IMG/VR virus record: IMGVR_UViG_3300032334_002567
Span: 186,001 to 250,000 of that record
DNA: 64,000 nt
Origin: a virus
Reading direction: 5' to 3' (one strand)
Every line of letters starts with the position of its first letter. The stretch's first letter is position 1. The notes beneath the pieces were generated by a model. The model was not told where the DNA came from and searched no databases. It saw only the letters and a list, made by a program, of their open reading frames with translations. Positions 33,275 through 41,420 of this stretch are shown here, piece after piece. A program made the translations under genes and the position numbers.

Positions 33275-33916
33275 ATGCTAAAAATAAAATATAATATAAA
33301 AGAAATAGCTTCTAACGTGTTCGCAATAATTATAAAAGATGAGTACACTAGAGGTATGCTCTTTTGTAAAATTCAAGAATATTACGAATGCAGCAATGAA
33401 AAGTTTAAGAATAAAAAGTTTTCTATATGGGAATATCAATATTGGTATTCCCACAAGCATAAAGGTTGCTTTTCATACCCAGCAGATTACGAAGGGTTTA
33501 ACATTCCTTTAGAAGTCGCCTTAAGATGTAGGAACACATGGAGCATAGAAACTCCCTATGATGAAGAGATGGATAAAATACTCTCAAAAATCAACGGAGG
33601 GCCTAAGGCTTATATTATAGGCGTTAAGAGTTTAAAGGGAATGATATTTAAGCACGAAATGTGTCACGCCCTTTATTATACAAATAAAAGTTACAAAGAG
33701 GACATGGATCAAATAACAAATTCTTTAAGCAAAAATAAGTATAAAAAATTTGTTAAGAATCTTAAGAAATTGGGGTACCATAATAGCGTAATGAAAGACG
33801 AGATACAGGCTTACATGTCCACAGATACAGACTACAGGGTTCTAAAAGGAATTTCTCAAAAAAAGATAATACATAAAGAGTATAAATCTATTTTCAAAGA
33901 ATACTATAAAAAATGA
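33275..33916 (+). CDS. Putative zinc metallopeptidase
   Basis: A 213-residue protein with the metzincin/gluzincin core HEMCH (127-131) in IFKHEMCHALYYT and a downstream acidic segment KDEIQAY (about 174-180) that could supply the third zinc ligand. Start taken at 33275 (MLKIKYNIKE); an upstream in-frame Met at 33176 lies inside the divergent gene. No signal peptide. Substrate unknown. Coupled to the next gene by ATGA. Confidence 0.65.
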   Translation: MLKIKYNIKEIASNVFAIIIKDEYTRGMLFCKIQEYYECSNEKFKNKKFSIWEYQYWYSHKHKGCFSYPADYEGFNIPLEVALRCRNTWSIETPYDEEMDKILSKINGGPKAYIIGVKSLKGMIFKHEMCHALYYTNKSYKEDMDQITNSLSKNKYKKFVKNLKKLGYHNSVMKDEIQAYMSTDTDYRVLKGISQKKIIHKEYKSIFKEYYKK

Positions 33917-34557
33917 ATATAAATATAAATCCATTTTATTGTTATGTAAAAAAAGAACACTTGTTTGGATATGATGAAAAAAGTGAAGGCTTTGAGAGTG
34001 TTCTTGTATTTGCTGCAAGAAGCGTACCAGCTAGAGCCCTTCTTTTTCACATAATGACAGAGGGTGGTGCACAAAGAGCTAATGTTCCAATATCAGCCTT
34101 AGTTCATAAAAAGGATGCAGTAAGTATACCACTAGATTATCTACAGCTATGGGATTGTTTTGGAAAAGAAATTAATGTTGTTGTTTTTGACTACTTAGTT
34201 AACAAAAGGTGTCAGGTTGTATTAAAGGACAAAACAGTTAATTGGGGAACCTATATGATGACATTTGACTGGGCGAACAACACGTACTCAGACACACCAC
34301 AAGACTATAAGAATGCACATCTAATAAAGCTTGATAATGGTTGTTTCGCTCTTCAGCCAAATAATAGAATATTTTGGAGGGATTCTAATTTTATTACTAA
34401 ACCCATAAATATTGGCGACGTACCTAAATATAAAGTGGATAATAAGATCTTCGTTTGCGAGGTATCAGATCGCTGGACTTCCCAAGATACGGATTGTTTT
34501 TATTACGATGTTATGGAAGAAAATGAACTTCAAAAAGTGGATGACAGAACAACCTGA
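33913..34557 (+). CDS. Protein of unknown function
   Basis: A 214-residue, mostly beta protein (MNININPFYCYVKKEHLFGY; VLVFAARSVPARALLFHIM; DYLQLWDCFG; LQPNNRIFWRDSNFI). The text looks like a conserved phage family but I cannot name it. Its end is overlapped by the start of the next gene. Confidence 0.6.
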   Translation: MNININPFYCYVKKEHLFGYDEKSEGFESVLVFAARSVPARALLFHIMTEGGAQRANVPISALVHKKDAVSIPLDYLQLWDCFGKEINVVVFDYLVNKRCQVVLKDKTVNWGTYMMTFDWANNTYSDTPQDYKNAHLIKLDNGCFALQPNNRIFWRDSNFITKPINIGDVPKYKVDNKIFVCEVSDRWTSQDTDCFYYDVMEENELQKVDDRTT

Positions 34558-34879
34558 AGCAGACTATATTGGGAAAGTAGCAATATTTTATATTCCCGAG
34601 AATAAGTTAACAAAATCTGTTAGAAAAGAACTTCATGATTTTTTTGTTAAAAACTATAACGCATATACACACGAAGTAAGTAAGATACAAGGTTATTGGG
34701 TCAAGCAAAACAAACTAATTAAAGACAAACACGAAAGATATGAAGTTGCTTTTGACGGAGAGCAAAATCTTAAGAAATTTGTCGGTTTTTTGTCTAAATT
34801 GTGCGATACCATAGAGGAAGATTCTATTTATTTAATTGTTGGTGATGAGTCTTATCTGGTAAGACCTAAGAAAAATTAA
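34523..34879 (+). CDS. Tagged small protein
   Basis: A 118-residue protein starting MNFKKWMTEQPEADY, one of the tag-bearing genes. Start at 34523 chosen because GGAAGAA precedes it and it begins with the tag; a longer frame from 34412 overlaps the upstream gene heavily. Body is alpha/beta (GKVAIFYIPENKL, EDSIYLIVGDESYLV). Function unknown. Confidence 0.65.
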   Translation: MNFKKWMTEQPEADYIGKVAIFYIPENKLTKSVRKELHDFFVKNYNAYTHEVSKIQGYWVKQNKLIKDKHERYEVAFDGEQNLKKFVGFLSKLCDTIEEDSIYLIVGDESYLVRPKKN

Positions 34880-34908
34880 ATTTAAACTATATTAGAATGG
34901 AGGATAAA

Positions 34909-35184
34909 ATGGCAATATTCCAGAAAATTAAAGATTGGTTTGAGAAGGTCTGTTACCCATGTTGTGAAGGCAATGAGTGCAAATGTAATACCGCACAAAA
35001 TTCTTTACCAGCACCAGAAGTTGTAGCAGATAATGTGGTTGATACCGTAGAAGAAACGCCAACACAAGCTGTGGAAGCACCAATTAAATTAGAACCTGTT
35101 AAAAATCCAAAGAAGGCTGCCGGTGCCCATAAAAAGAAACATGCCAAAAAGCCTCCAAAGCCCTCAAAGAGAAAAAAGAAGTAA
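34909..35184 (+). CDS. Small Lys-rich-tailed protein
   Basis: A 91-residue protein (MAIFQKIKDWFEKVCYPCC) with a Cys cluster, an acidic Val/Glu/Pro middle and a strongly basic end (KKKHAKKPPKPSKRKKK). AATGGAGGA precedes the ATG. The N-terminus (F..I.DWFE) is loosely tag-like. The tail suggests contact with packaged DNA; inference. Confidence 0.6.
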   Translation: MAIFQKIKDWFEKVCYPCCEGNECKCNTAQNSLPAPEVVADNVVDTVEETPTQAVEAPIKLEPVKNPKKAAGAHKKKHAKKPPKPSKRKKK

Positions 35185-35185
35185 T

Positions 35186-35443
35186 TTACTTATTTTCTTG
35201 TCTTTTGATTCTTTCGTGGTGTTGGTAAGTCATTTGACCATGATCTACTTCATCCTCATCGGCTTTTGGACCCAGCTTTTGTAAAGCATCTGCCGCAATT
35301 GGTGTAAAGTACCCAGCGGAGTAATGGCTCCTCATATACCCATCAGGATAGGCCCAGTGAGATATGCCTGCTCGTGCGGCTTTTTCAGATATTACTGGTA
35401 GCTCTTTTTTATTATCTGTGCAAAATTCTATAAATGTTTTCAA
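35186..35443 (-). CDS. Tagged small protein (TTG start)
   Basis: An 85-residue protein beginning MKTFIEFCTDNKKE from TTG at 35443, with AAAGGAAG upstream. Tag-bearing. The rest contains a SHWAYPDGYMRSHYSAGYF stretch and polar helices. Function unknown. Confidence 0.65.
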   Translation of the reverse strand: MKTFIEFCTDNKKELPVISEKAARAGISHWAYPDGYMRSHYSAGYFTPIAADALQKLGPKADEDEVDHGQMTYQHHERIKRQENK

Positions 35444-35505
35444 TTTTCTTCCTTTAAATGCTTTTTTTGTACTAGTTTAAAGCATACTTATTTATGGAGC
35501 TAACA

Positions 35506-35682
35506 ATGAATTTTAAAGATGTTATATTTTCGGACAATACCGCAGTGCCTCAAAGTCTGACAGTAACGAATGTTTCAGCATTTAATGTCTCTGATGAACT
35601 TAATATGTGCTCAATTTTGGATGTGATAAATAAAAAATTTGTTGATGGAACATACTTAGAAATAGTCTCTATGAATTCTTAG
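35506..35682 (+). CDS. Small protein, unknown function
   Basis: A 58-residue protein (MNFKDVIFSDNTAVPQ) after ATGGAGC. The N-terminus is only partly tag-like. Followed closely by a 40-residue membrane peptide. Confidence 0.5.
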   Translation: MNFKDVIFSDNTAVPQSLTVTNVSAFNVSDELNMCSILDVINKKFVDGTYLEIVSMNS

Positions 35683-35689
35683 GAGGTCT

Positions 35690-35812
35690 ATGCAGTGTTT
35701 TTTTCAAGTTTGCTTGTGTGTAATTGCTGCTTCTTTTTCTCTAGTTGTATTCTCCGCCTCTGTTGGCTTCGCAACCGCAGTTTATCGTTTTATTTTTAAA
35801 ATAGAAGAATAG
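35690..35812 (+). CDS. 40-residue membrane peptide
   Basis: MQCFFQVCLCVIAASFSL and onward: a single hydrophobic helix, ending FKIEE. The strong AGGAGG site right after the preceding gene supports translation. Stop one base before the next ATG. Confidence 0.6.
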   Translation: MQCFFQVCLCVIAASFSLVVFSASVGFATAVYRFIFKIEE

Positions 35813-35813
35813 A

Positions 35814-36431
35814 ATGAACTTTTTTGAAATATTTGATAAAGCTTATTGTATCAATTTGGACAAAAGAAAAGATAGACTACTCAATTTCGAACTACAGGTT
35901 AAAAAGTATAATTTGGGGCCATATGCGAGGTTTAGAGCCTTTGATGGCTTTAAGATGCCCACAAACCTTGATAAAGGAAATGCAGGCCTAATTAAGTCCG
36001 TAATCGCTGTATTAAAAGAATGTTTAGATGAAGGTACCAGCAAGGTACTTATTTTAGAAGATGATTGTGAGTTTAAAGAAGATATTATAAATATATACGA
36101 ATATTTTAAATATGTACCCTCTGATTGGGACATGGTCTATTTTGGTGGAAATCACAATATCCATATTGGAAAGGAACCACCAAAAAGAATAAACGAAAAA
36201 ATAGCTAAACTACATTACACTTTCACTACTCATTGTATTGCAATAAAAAGGCATATGTTTGAGCCTATAATTCAAAAAATAGGTAATTATGAATCGCCAA
36301 TTGATGTTGCTTACCAACAGTTTCAACAAACACACAACGTATATGGATTTTATCCTTCTCTTGTAAAACAAGCCTCTGGATTTAGTGACATAAGGGGCCA
36401 GCATGTTGACTATGACTGGTTGATTACGTAA
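35814..36431 (+). CDS. GT25-family glycosyltransferase
   Basis: A 205-residue protein with YCINLDKRKDR (about 11-21), FRAFDGF, KVLILEDDCEF (the acidic GT25 motif) and a FTTHCIAIKR segment. Related in type to the genes at 7155 and 58552. The N-terminus MNFFEIFDK is fold sequence, not counted as a tag. Acceptor unknown. Confidence 0.82.
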   Translation: MNFFEIFDKAYCINLDKRKDRLLNFELQVKKYNLGPYARFRAFDGFKMPTNLDKGNAGLIKSVIAVLKECLDEGTSKVLILEDDCEFKEDIINIYEYFKYVPSDWDMVYFGGNHNIHIGKEPPKRINEKIAKLHYTFTTHCIAIKRHMFEPIIQKIGNYESPIDVAYQQFQQTHNVYGFYPSLVKQASGFSDIRGQHVDYDWLIT

Positions 36432-36911
36432 TTAGTCTGAAAAGACGGCACACCAATAAAGCCTGCCCTCTTTGTCTTCTTCTACACCGAATCCAACCCT
36501 CTTATAGCTTGTCCCTAGTATATTCCATCTATGCATTGGAGACCACATCCAAGCTTCAACAACCAACTTTTCTGTTTCTTGTCCCCAAGCAATGTTCTCT
36601 CCAACTAAACTCGAATCTTCATTAACCTTAATAAGGTCTGACATGCTTGAATGATACAAAGAATTCTTTTTAACCATTTTTTGTGCGTGTTTTTGTGCAT
36701 ATTCGCACAGTTTTTTGTCAAGTGTTAATGGTTTTAGTTTTCTAGAGGTTCTTTCTCGGTTATGAGCAACCAGAAGTTTTTCTTTTGTGCTAATAATTGG
36801 AGCACTGATTTCATCTGGTATCTGGGGCGTAGATTTTTGGGGCACTTCTTTTTTTTGGGAGCTGCATCCAATTAGAACAAAAAATGCGATTAAAATAATG
36901 ATTGTTTTCAT
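36432..36911 (-). CDS. CAP-domain (SCP/PR1-like) lipoprotein
   Basis: A 159-residue exported protein. Lipoprotein signal with lipobox LIGC (C16). CAP domain: LLVAHNRERTSRKL, CEYAQKHAQKM, GENIAWG, and WMWSPMHRWNIL...VGFGVEE, the four conserved CAP segments including the His of WxxSxxHR. Bacterial CAP proteins are extracellular or envelope-bound. Likely acts at the host envelope during infection. Confidence 0.88.
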   Translation of the reverse strand: MKTIIILIAFFVLIGCSSQKKEVPQKSTPQIPDEISAPIISTKEKLLVAHNRERTSRKLKPLTLDKKLCEYAQKHAQKMVKKNSLYHSSMSDLIKVNEDSSLVGENIAWGQETEKLVVEAWMWSPMHRWNILGTSYKRVGFGVEEDKEGRLYWCAVFSD

Positions 36912-36934
36912 ATTGTATTTATTAATGTGCTAAA

Positions 36935-36943
36935 TATATATAT
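36935..36943. promoter_or_regulatory. TATATATAT element between divergent starts
   Basis: TATATATAT two bases ahead of the 36946 ATG, which has no Shine-Dalgarno, and 24 bases from the leftward lipoprotein start. Confidence 0.4.
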
Positions 36944-36945
36944 TT

Positions 36946-37107
36946 ATGAAAACTTTTAATCAGTGGCTTCAAGAAATGGTGGGGTCAAATTCGATAACGA
37001 CTTGCAAGGACAGAAAAAATCCAAATTTTCAAATTTGGGGAGCTATGTCTGACTTGGGCTGCAAGCCGGAAAAGAAAATTCCAACAATGAAATTCAATAA
37101 AAAATGA
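36946..37107 (+). CDS. 53-residue tagged protein
   Basis: MKTFNQWLQEMVGSNS, a clear tag with a candidate cut after LQE. The remainder has two Cys and a basic end. Overlaps the next start by ATGA, so it is translated together with the phospholipase-like gene. Confidence 0.65.
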   Translation: MKTFNQWLQEMVGSNSITTCKDRKNPNFQIWGAMSDLGCKPEKKIPTMKFNKK

Positions 37108-37595
37108 AACTAAAATTTACAGAGTGGCTAAAATTAGAAGAAATCGATACTCGTAATCTTAAAGATTACATGAAGACTAAGTTTGATCTAAACATAGACG
37201 AATTACCTCTTAACCCTATGGACTACGCTAGTAGAGCTGAAACGGAACCAGAGGGTCAAGGATTAGACACTCAAGCACCTTGGTACAGATACGGAAACTA
37301 TTGCGGACCAGGACCGGCATTAGCTAGTTCATGTAATAAACTTGCAACAGGAGATAAGCTTCCTCCTGCGAAGAACAGTGTTGACAGTCAATGTAAGAAT
37401 CATGATGTTGATTACTGTAAATGTGGAGTAGATTGGAAGGCTGGATTGCCGGGTGGTGGCACACCTTGTTCAAAAGAAGCCGATAAAGATTTTGTTTCAG
37501 GCCTTCAAAGATTAAGAAAAAAGATAAATCCAGAAGAAAGAAGGATAGCGGATATTATTAGGACTTATTTTACTTGGAAGAAAATATTCGGTTAG
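37104..37595 (+). CDS. Tagged phospholipase A2-like protein
   Basis: A 163-residue protein. N-terminal tag MKLKFTEWLKLEE. The PLA2 core is readable: calcium loop YGNYCGPG (63-70), catalytic helix DSQCKNHDVDYC (94-105) with H100-D101, and the second acidic helix CSKEADKDF (122-130). Conserved Cys match between the two helices. This is the same His-Asp/calcium chemistry as secreted PLA2 and the parvovirus VP1 domain; it hydrolyses the sn-2 ester of phospholipids. Combined with the tag it would be a lipid-attacking enzyme carried in the particle; inference. Confidence 0.82.
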   Translation: MKLKFTEWLKLEEIDTRNLKDYMKTKFDLNIDELPLNPMDYASRAETEPEGQGLDTQAPWYRYGNYCGPGPALASSCNKLATGDKLPPAKNSVDSQCKNHDVDYCKCGVDWKAGLPGGGTPCSKEADKDFVSGLQRLRKKINPEERRIADIIRTYFTWKKIFG

Positions 37596-39088
37596 TGATT
37601 TCTATTTTCTACTTGAGCTAGTTGTTGTCCAACAATTGGTGTTCTTGTTTGCTTTCTTAACATCTCAGGAACAAATGGTACATCGTACTTCTTAAGTACC
37701 TCTTTAAGGTTATTCGCATAAGGTGCTAAACTTGGACTTTGTAGGTCGTTATTTTTGATTGCCTTTATCACATTATCGATGTTCTGCTTGGTTGGCGGGA
37801 AGTTCAATTCTAAGTCGCCGGAATCTGTTTTCTTAATTAAGTGTTCATTGCTAAAACCTTCTGCGTTTCTAAAAAAGGAACCATCTTTATTTAAAAGCAA
37901 TACTTTATTATTATAGTAATAAGTTGCGGGGTCATGTTTAACCATAATTCCTTCATAAAGTTGAGACTGATTTCCATACCATTTTACCACAACTATTGTA
38001 TTGATTAGCTTGCTTAAAAAAGATTGAATTTTTCTTTTAAATTCCTTTTCTTTACGTATTTTCTTTAGTCCTATTACAGTGTCTCTTTGTGTTTGTAATA
38101 TGGACATCAAAGCTTCTTTTTTATAAGAACTCGGCAGTGTTTTTATTATTTCTCGGATGTAACTTCGGGTTAGATACAAATTAGGAGAAACCCTTAAAAA
38201 ATCAGCGGGTCTCAAATAATCTGTGTAGAATCTCTGATACATTAAGCTCATTGCAGGATCGGCTGCAGAGAAATTAAAGCCATTTACTTTTGACCCAGAT
38301 TTTTCTTCTTCTTGATTCATTTTCGCCACAGAAGCCAATAAATGATTGTATATTTCTAAAGCGGTTTTTGTGTCGTTATTTTTTGTAAGGCTGTAGCCGT
38401 TTGGTCCTTCAAAATATATTTCATAAACATTTTTTAATTGCTTGCCTTGAAAGTTTATGCTTGATGGTTCGATACCTACTTTGTATTCGTTGCCTTTTAT
38501 TTCAAACTTTGCTTCATAGCCTCCATGGCTGTCTGGTGGGTTTTCTTCTTCATGAGAAATTCTACGTTCTTCCTGTTCTGATTCGTGGTCACTCATTTTT
38601 TCTTGTACACAGGCGTCTATTGCTTCATCTCGGGCTTTTCTTATAGCTTCTTCCATTTCTTCTCTTCTTTCATCCATTTTATCTCGCCAATCTTGTAGAG
38701 CACTATCATATTCAGACTGAGCACTTTCTAGTTCTTCTTCCCAATTAGCAACTGCCTCTTCATGTTCCTCATCTGATGACGAGTCTTCTCTTTCTGGTTT
38801 GGGGTTTTCTTTTTCCCATTCCTCTCCATTTATGTGTTCAAAGTCTGGGTCTTCATCTGGCTCATCATATATGGGTTCGTCATAAACATCTTCATAACTA
38901 ATGTCATCACCCGCATCCATACAATCTTCATAAGCACTATCATGATCAAATTCTTCTCCTTCGAATTCTTCTGATTCACCAGGTCTTTTTTTTAGTTTGA
39001 TTTTGTCGAGTGGTAATTGAGAGGCACTACGCAAACCTTCCCAGAATATTTCGCCGTTATTACTTAGCCATTCACTGAAGTTGAACAT
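37592..39088 (-). CDS. Tagged paralogue 1 of a three-member family (with acidic insert)
   Basis: A 498-residue protein. N-terminus MFNFSEWLSNNGE fits the tag. Residues about 40-195 are an extremely Asp/Glu-rich, probably disordered and coiled-coil insert. The C-terminal 300 residues form the family domain shared with 57387 and 60057: YEIYFEGPNGYSLT, a NHLLASVAKM helix, VNGFNFSAADPAMSLMYQRFYTDYLRPADFLRV, and LYLTRSYIRE. Function unknown. Overlaps the phospholipase-like gene tail to tail by four bases. GAGGAAT site. Confidence 0.75.
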   Translation of the reverse strand: MFNFSEWLSNNGEIFWEGLRSASQLPLDKIKLKKRPGESEEFEGEEFDHDSAYEDCMDAGDDISYEDVYDEPIYDEPDEDPDFEHINGEEWEKENPKPEREDSSSDEEHEEAVANWEEELESAQSEYDSALQDWRDKMDERREEMEEAIRKARDEAIDACVQEKMSDHESEQEERRISHEEENPPDSHGGYEAKFEIKGNEYKVGIEPSSINFQGKQLKNVYEIYFEGPNGYSLTKNNDTKTALEIYNHLLASVAKMNQEEEKSGSKVNGFNFSAADPAMSLMYQRFYTDYLRPADFLRVSPNLYLTRSYIREIIKTLPSSYKKEALMSILQTQRDTVIGLKKIRKEKEFKRKIQSFLSKLINTIVVVKWYGNQSQLYEGIMVKHDPATYYYNNKVLLLNKDGSFFRNAEGFSNEHLIKKTDSGDLELNFPPTKQNIDNVIKAIKNNDLQSPSLAPYANNLKEVLKKYDVPFVPEMLRKQTRTPIVGQQLAQVENRNH

Positions 39089-39091
39089 AAT

Positions 39092-39403
39092 TTATTCCTC
39101 TACAAAAAAAGCTTTCTCCCACCAGTCATCGTTTATCTGTTGGAAGCCCGCAGCCAAATATTCAGCAGTTTTGTCTTTGCTAACAAATTTCGCATGACCT
39201 GCACCGTCATAAGCAAGGTACATTGAAGTATTTGGAATTCTTGCAATAAAATTGGATCCCTGATTCATTACCTTCCCAGATTGATTTATCGTGGGTGGAG
39301 ATTTCTCAAACTGCATATCAACTGCAGCTACAATTTGATCTTTAATTTTCACCGGATGCGGCAAAGTGAAGCTTGCCATTTCTATAAATTGTTTAAATTC
39401 CAT
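39092..39403 (-). CDS. Tagged small protein
   Basis: A 103-residue protein starting MEFKQFIEMASFTLP (tag, candidate cut after FIE). Beta-rich body (SNFIARIPNTSMYLAYDG) with NDDWWEKAFF. The TATATAAAT element touches the start codon and no Shine-Dalgarno exists. Three bases separate it from the 39088 gene. Confidence 0.65.
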   Translation of the reverse strand: MEFKQFIEMASFTLPHPVKIKDQIVAAVDMQFEKSPPTINQSGKVMNQGSNFIARIPNTSMYLAYDGAGHAKFVSKDKTAEYLAAGFQQINDDWWEKAFFVEE

Positions 39404-39404
39404 A

Positions 39405-39413
39405 ATTTATATA
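39405..39413 (-). promoter_or_regulatory. TATATAAAT element abutting the 39403 start
   Basis: On the minus strand: TTAATATATAAATT then ATG. Fits an AT-rich -10 for a leaderless mRNA. Confidence 0.4.
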
Positions 39414-39442
39414 TTAACAATAGAAAAAAAATGGGGGTATGA

Positions 39443-39685
39443 TTGTTTACTTTAGCATTATTGGCAATTTTTATCTTTATTTTAGCTATACTTATAGGCC
39501 CAATTGTTTTCTTGGTTCATAAGGTAGACTTTGTCCCAAACTACATAAAATTTACTATTTCTTTTGTTTCAATTTGTTGCTGTGCTTATATGATAGCGGT
39601 AGTGCCAGTTCCTATATTGCAACTATTCTTTTTAATTTCTATAGGCTTTATCTTAGCTGCAAGGGGCAAACCTCACATAAAATAG
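39443..39685 (+). CDS. Small membrane protein
   Basis: An 80-residue protein from TTG after a G-run (GGGGGT), with three hydrophobic segments (LALLAIFIFILAILIGP; FTISFVSICCCAYM; LQLFFLISIGFILA). End overlaps the convergent gene by 13 bases. Start uncertain. Confidence 0.45.
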   Translation: MFTLALLAIFIFILAILIGPIVFLVHKVDFVPNYIKFTISFVSICCCAYMIAVVPVPILQLFFLISIGFILAARGKPHIK

Positions 39686-39915
39686 TGCAGATGTATTGCG
39701 TAAACCAAGCAAAGAAAAAAGTGCCCCATCATGCAAAGAACCAAGAATTTGCATGTATTTGCCATTGGGCTAGTGTACTCTAGTTGCTTTACTATTTGAT
39801 GTACACGAATCTTGTCAAGCTTATTTTGACATATTAAATAGTTGAGCTGAACATCTGTGCAATCACCACTAACGTATCTTTTTGCAAGGTTGTATTCTAT
39901 ATCTGTATTTTCCAT
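39673..39915 (-). CDS. Small protein with C-terminal hydrophobic segment
   Basis: An 80-residue protein (MENTDIEYNLAKRYVSGDCTD) after TGAGGCC. The C-terminal end is a hydrophobic helix (FLVLCMMGHFFLCLVYA). An upstream Met at 39960 lacks a site. Confidence 0.5.
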   Translation of the reverse strand: MENTDIEYNLAKRYVSGDCTDVQLNYLICQNKLDKIRVHQIVKQLEYTSPMANTCKFLVLCMMGHFFLCLVYAIHLHYFM

Positions 39916-39972
39916 TTTAGGCCTCAAAATATTGTAGTATTGAATGCCTAAATATATCAAAATGGAGGAAGA

Positions 39973-40176
39973 ATGGAAATATTAACTAATTTTTGGCTTT
40001 GGCTAGCTGTATTCATTGTTTCCGGTGGCTACATTCTTTATATCAAAAAGAAAGAAAGAGAAAACGTACAGGCACAGTTTGTTATTACCGGTACGTTGCT
40101 TATTGTGTTTTATGCGGTATGCTTTTGTTCAGGAATATGCACTATTTTAAATTTTATTCGCAACTGGTTTTTTTAA
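39973..40176 (+). CDS. Small two-helix membrane protein
   Basis: A 67-residue protein (MEILTNFWLWLAVFIVSGG) with two membrane helices separated by a KKKERE turn. ATGGAGGAAG precedes the start. Precedes the CCA-adding enzyme by eight bases. Confidence 0.6.
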   Translation: MEILTNFWLWLAVFIVSGGYILYIKKKERENVQAQFVITGTLLIVFYAVCFCSGICTILNFIRNWFF

Positions 40177-40184
40177 GGTAAAAT

Positions 40185-41420
40185 ATGAATTTTAAACAAT
40201 GGCTCCTTACAGAAGAGCGTCAATCAATGGGTGCATCTATCCCCATGCCAGATGAAGTACAAATTCTATCCAATCTGTTTAGTAGTTTTGGAGCTAAATT
40301 GTATGCTGTTGGTGGAGCTATAAGAGACTACTTATACCATATATTCCACGATAGACATATTCCTTACAACCCCAAAGACGTAGATTTAACCACAGATCAA
40401 CCACCAGATCAAGTTACAAGAATACTTAGCTCTCCAGCAGCAGTTCAGCATGGGATTAGGGTCTTACCTAAGGGAGAAAGCTTTGGAGTTATCAGTGCTA
40501 TTATAAATGGCAAAGAATTTGAGATCGCAACCTTCCGAACAGAAGTCTATGATGCTGCCACGGGTGATGGCAGAAGACCAGATAGTGTTCAATACAGTAC
40601 AGCCGCTGAAGACGCCAAGCGTAGAGACCTTCACATAAACGCATTGTTCTATGATCTTCATAGCAAAGAAATACATGATTACAATGTAGATGAGAATGGA
40701 GAGGGAGAAGGATTTAAGGACATTAGGAACAAAAAAGTTAGAGTTGTAGGAGATCCTTTTGAGAGATTTAGAGAAGATAAGCTTAGAGTTTTAAGGCTTG
40801 TCAGATTCTTTTGTAGGTTTAATGAGGACGTGATAACCAGTCACTTAGATTCAAGAACATTATCTGCCGTAGATAACTTCAAGGATTTGAAGGGAGTTAG
40901 TGGCGAAAGAATAGCAAATGAATTTATTTCTGGACTTAAGACTTGTAAGAGTACAAAAAACTACATTTTAAGCTTCAAGTCTTTGGGGTTGATACCAACA
41001 ATATTTCCCGGCTTAAATGTTAATACTTCTGAAATGGATGCTATGGACTCTTCAAGAAACTCAATAGCAGTCACTGCTTTTTTACTCAGAGACAATGATA
41101 TAAAAGTTATTAAATCTAAGCTAAATTCACTCAAGTACTCTAACGAATTTATAAACACACTTTCTTTGGTGCTCATGGCAGCTTACAAATTAGATAAGTC
41201 TAATTTTATTCGTTTGTTAAGAATGAGAGATAATCTAAATGATAGCTTAAAAAGTTCGCTTGTTGAATTCGGTAAAATAAGTGGTCTGGAAAGAGAAATG
41301 AGTCATTTTGTACATTACACTCAAGTCACAAAATCAGAAGACTATATGCATCTACAGAATGAAAAAAGAGGAGAGAAGATGAGTGAAGATGAATACGAAA
41401 ATTATAAGGAAAATTCATGA
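40185..41420 (+). CDS. Tagged tRNA CCA-adding enzyme / poly(A) polymerase family
   Basis: A 411-residue class II nucleotidyltransferase. Tag-like N-terminus MNFKQWLLTEE. Catalytic core: AVGGAIRDYL (41-50), the DxD metal site in PKDVDLTT (D65, D67), RRDLHINALFYD, and the RVVGDPFERFREDKLRVLRLVRF neck typical of CCA-adding and poly(A) polymerases. It would add or repair tRNA 3' CCA; both tRNAs in this window lack encoded CCA. The C-terminal third is diverged. The tag suggests the enzyme may be packaged and injected. Confidence 0.88.
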   Translation: MNFKQWLLTEERQSMGASIPMPDEVQILSNLFSSFGAKLYAVGGAIRDYLYHIFHDRHIPYNPKDVDLTTDQPPDQVTRILSSPAAVQHGIRVLPKGESFGVISAIINGKEFEIATFRTEVYDAATGDGRRPDSVQYSTAAEDAKRRDLHINALFYDLHSKEIHDYNVDENGEGEGFKDIRNKKVRVVGDPFERFREDKLRVLRLVRFFCRFNEDVITSHLDSRTLSAVDNFKDLKGVSGERIANEFISGLKTCKSTKNYILSFKSLGLIPTIFPGLNVNTSEMDAMDSSRNSIAVTAFLLRDNDIKVIKSKLNSLKYSNEFINTLSLVLMAAYKLDKSNFIRLLRMRDNLNDSLKSSLVEFGKISGLEREMSHFVHYTQVTKSEDYMHLQNEKRGEKMSEDEYENYKENS

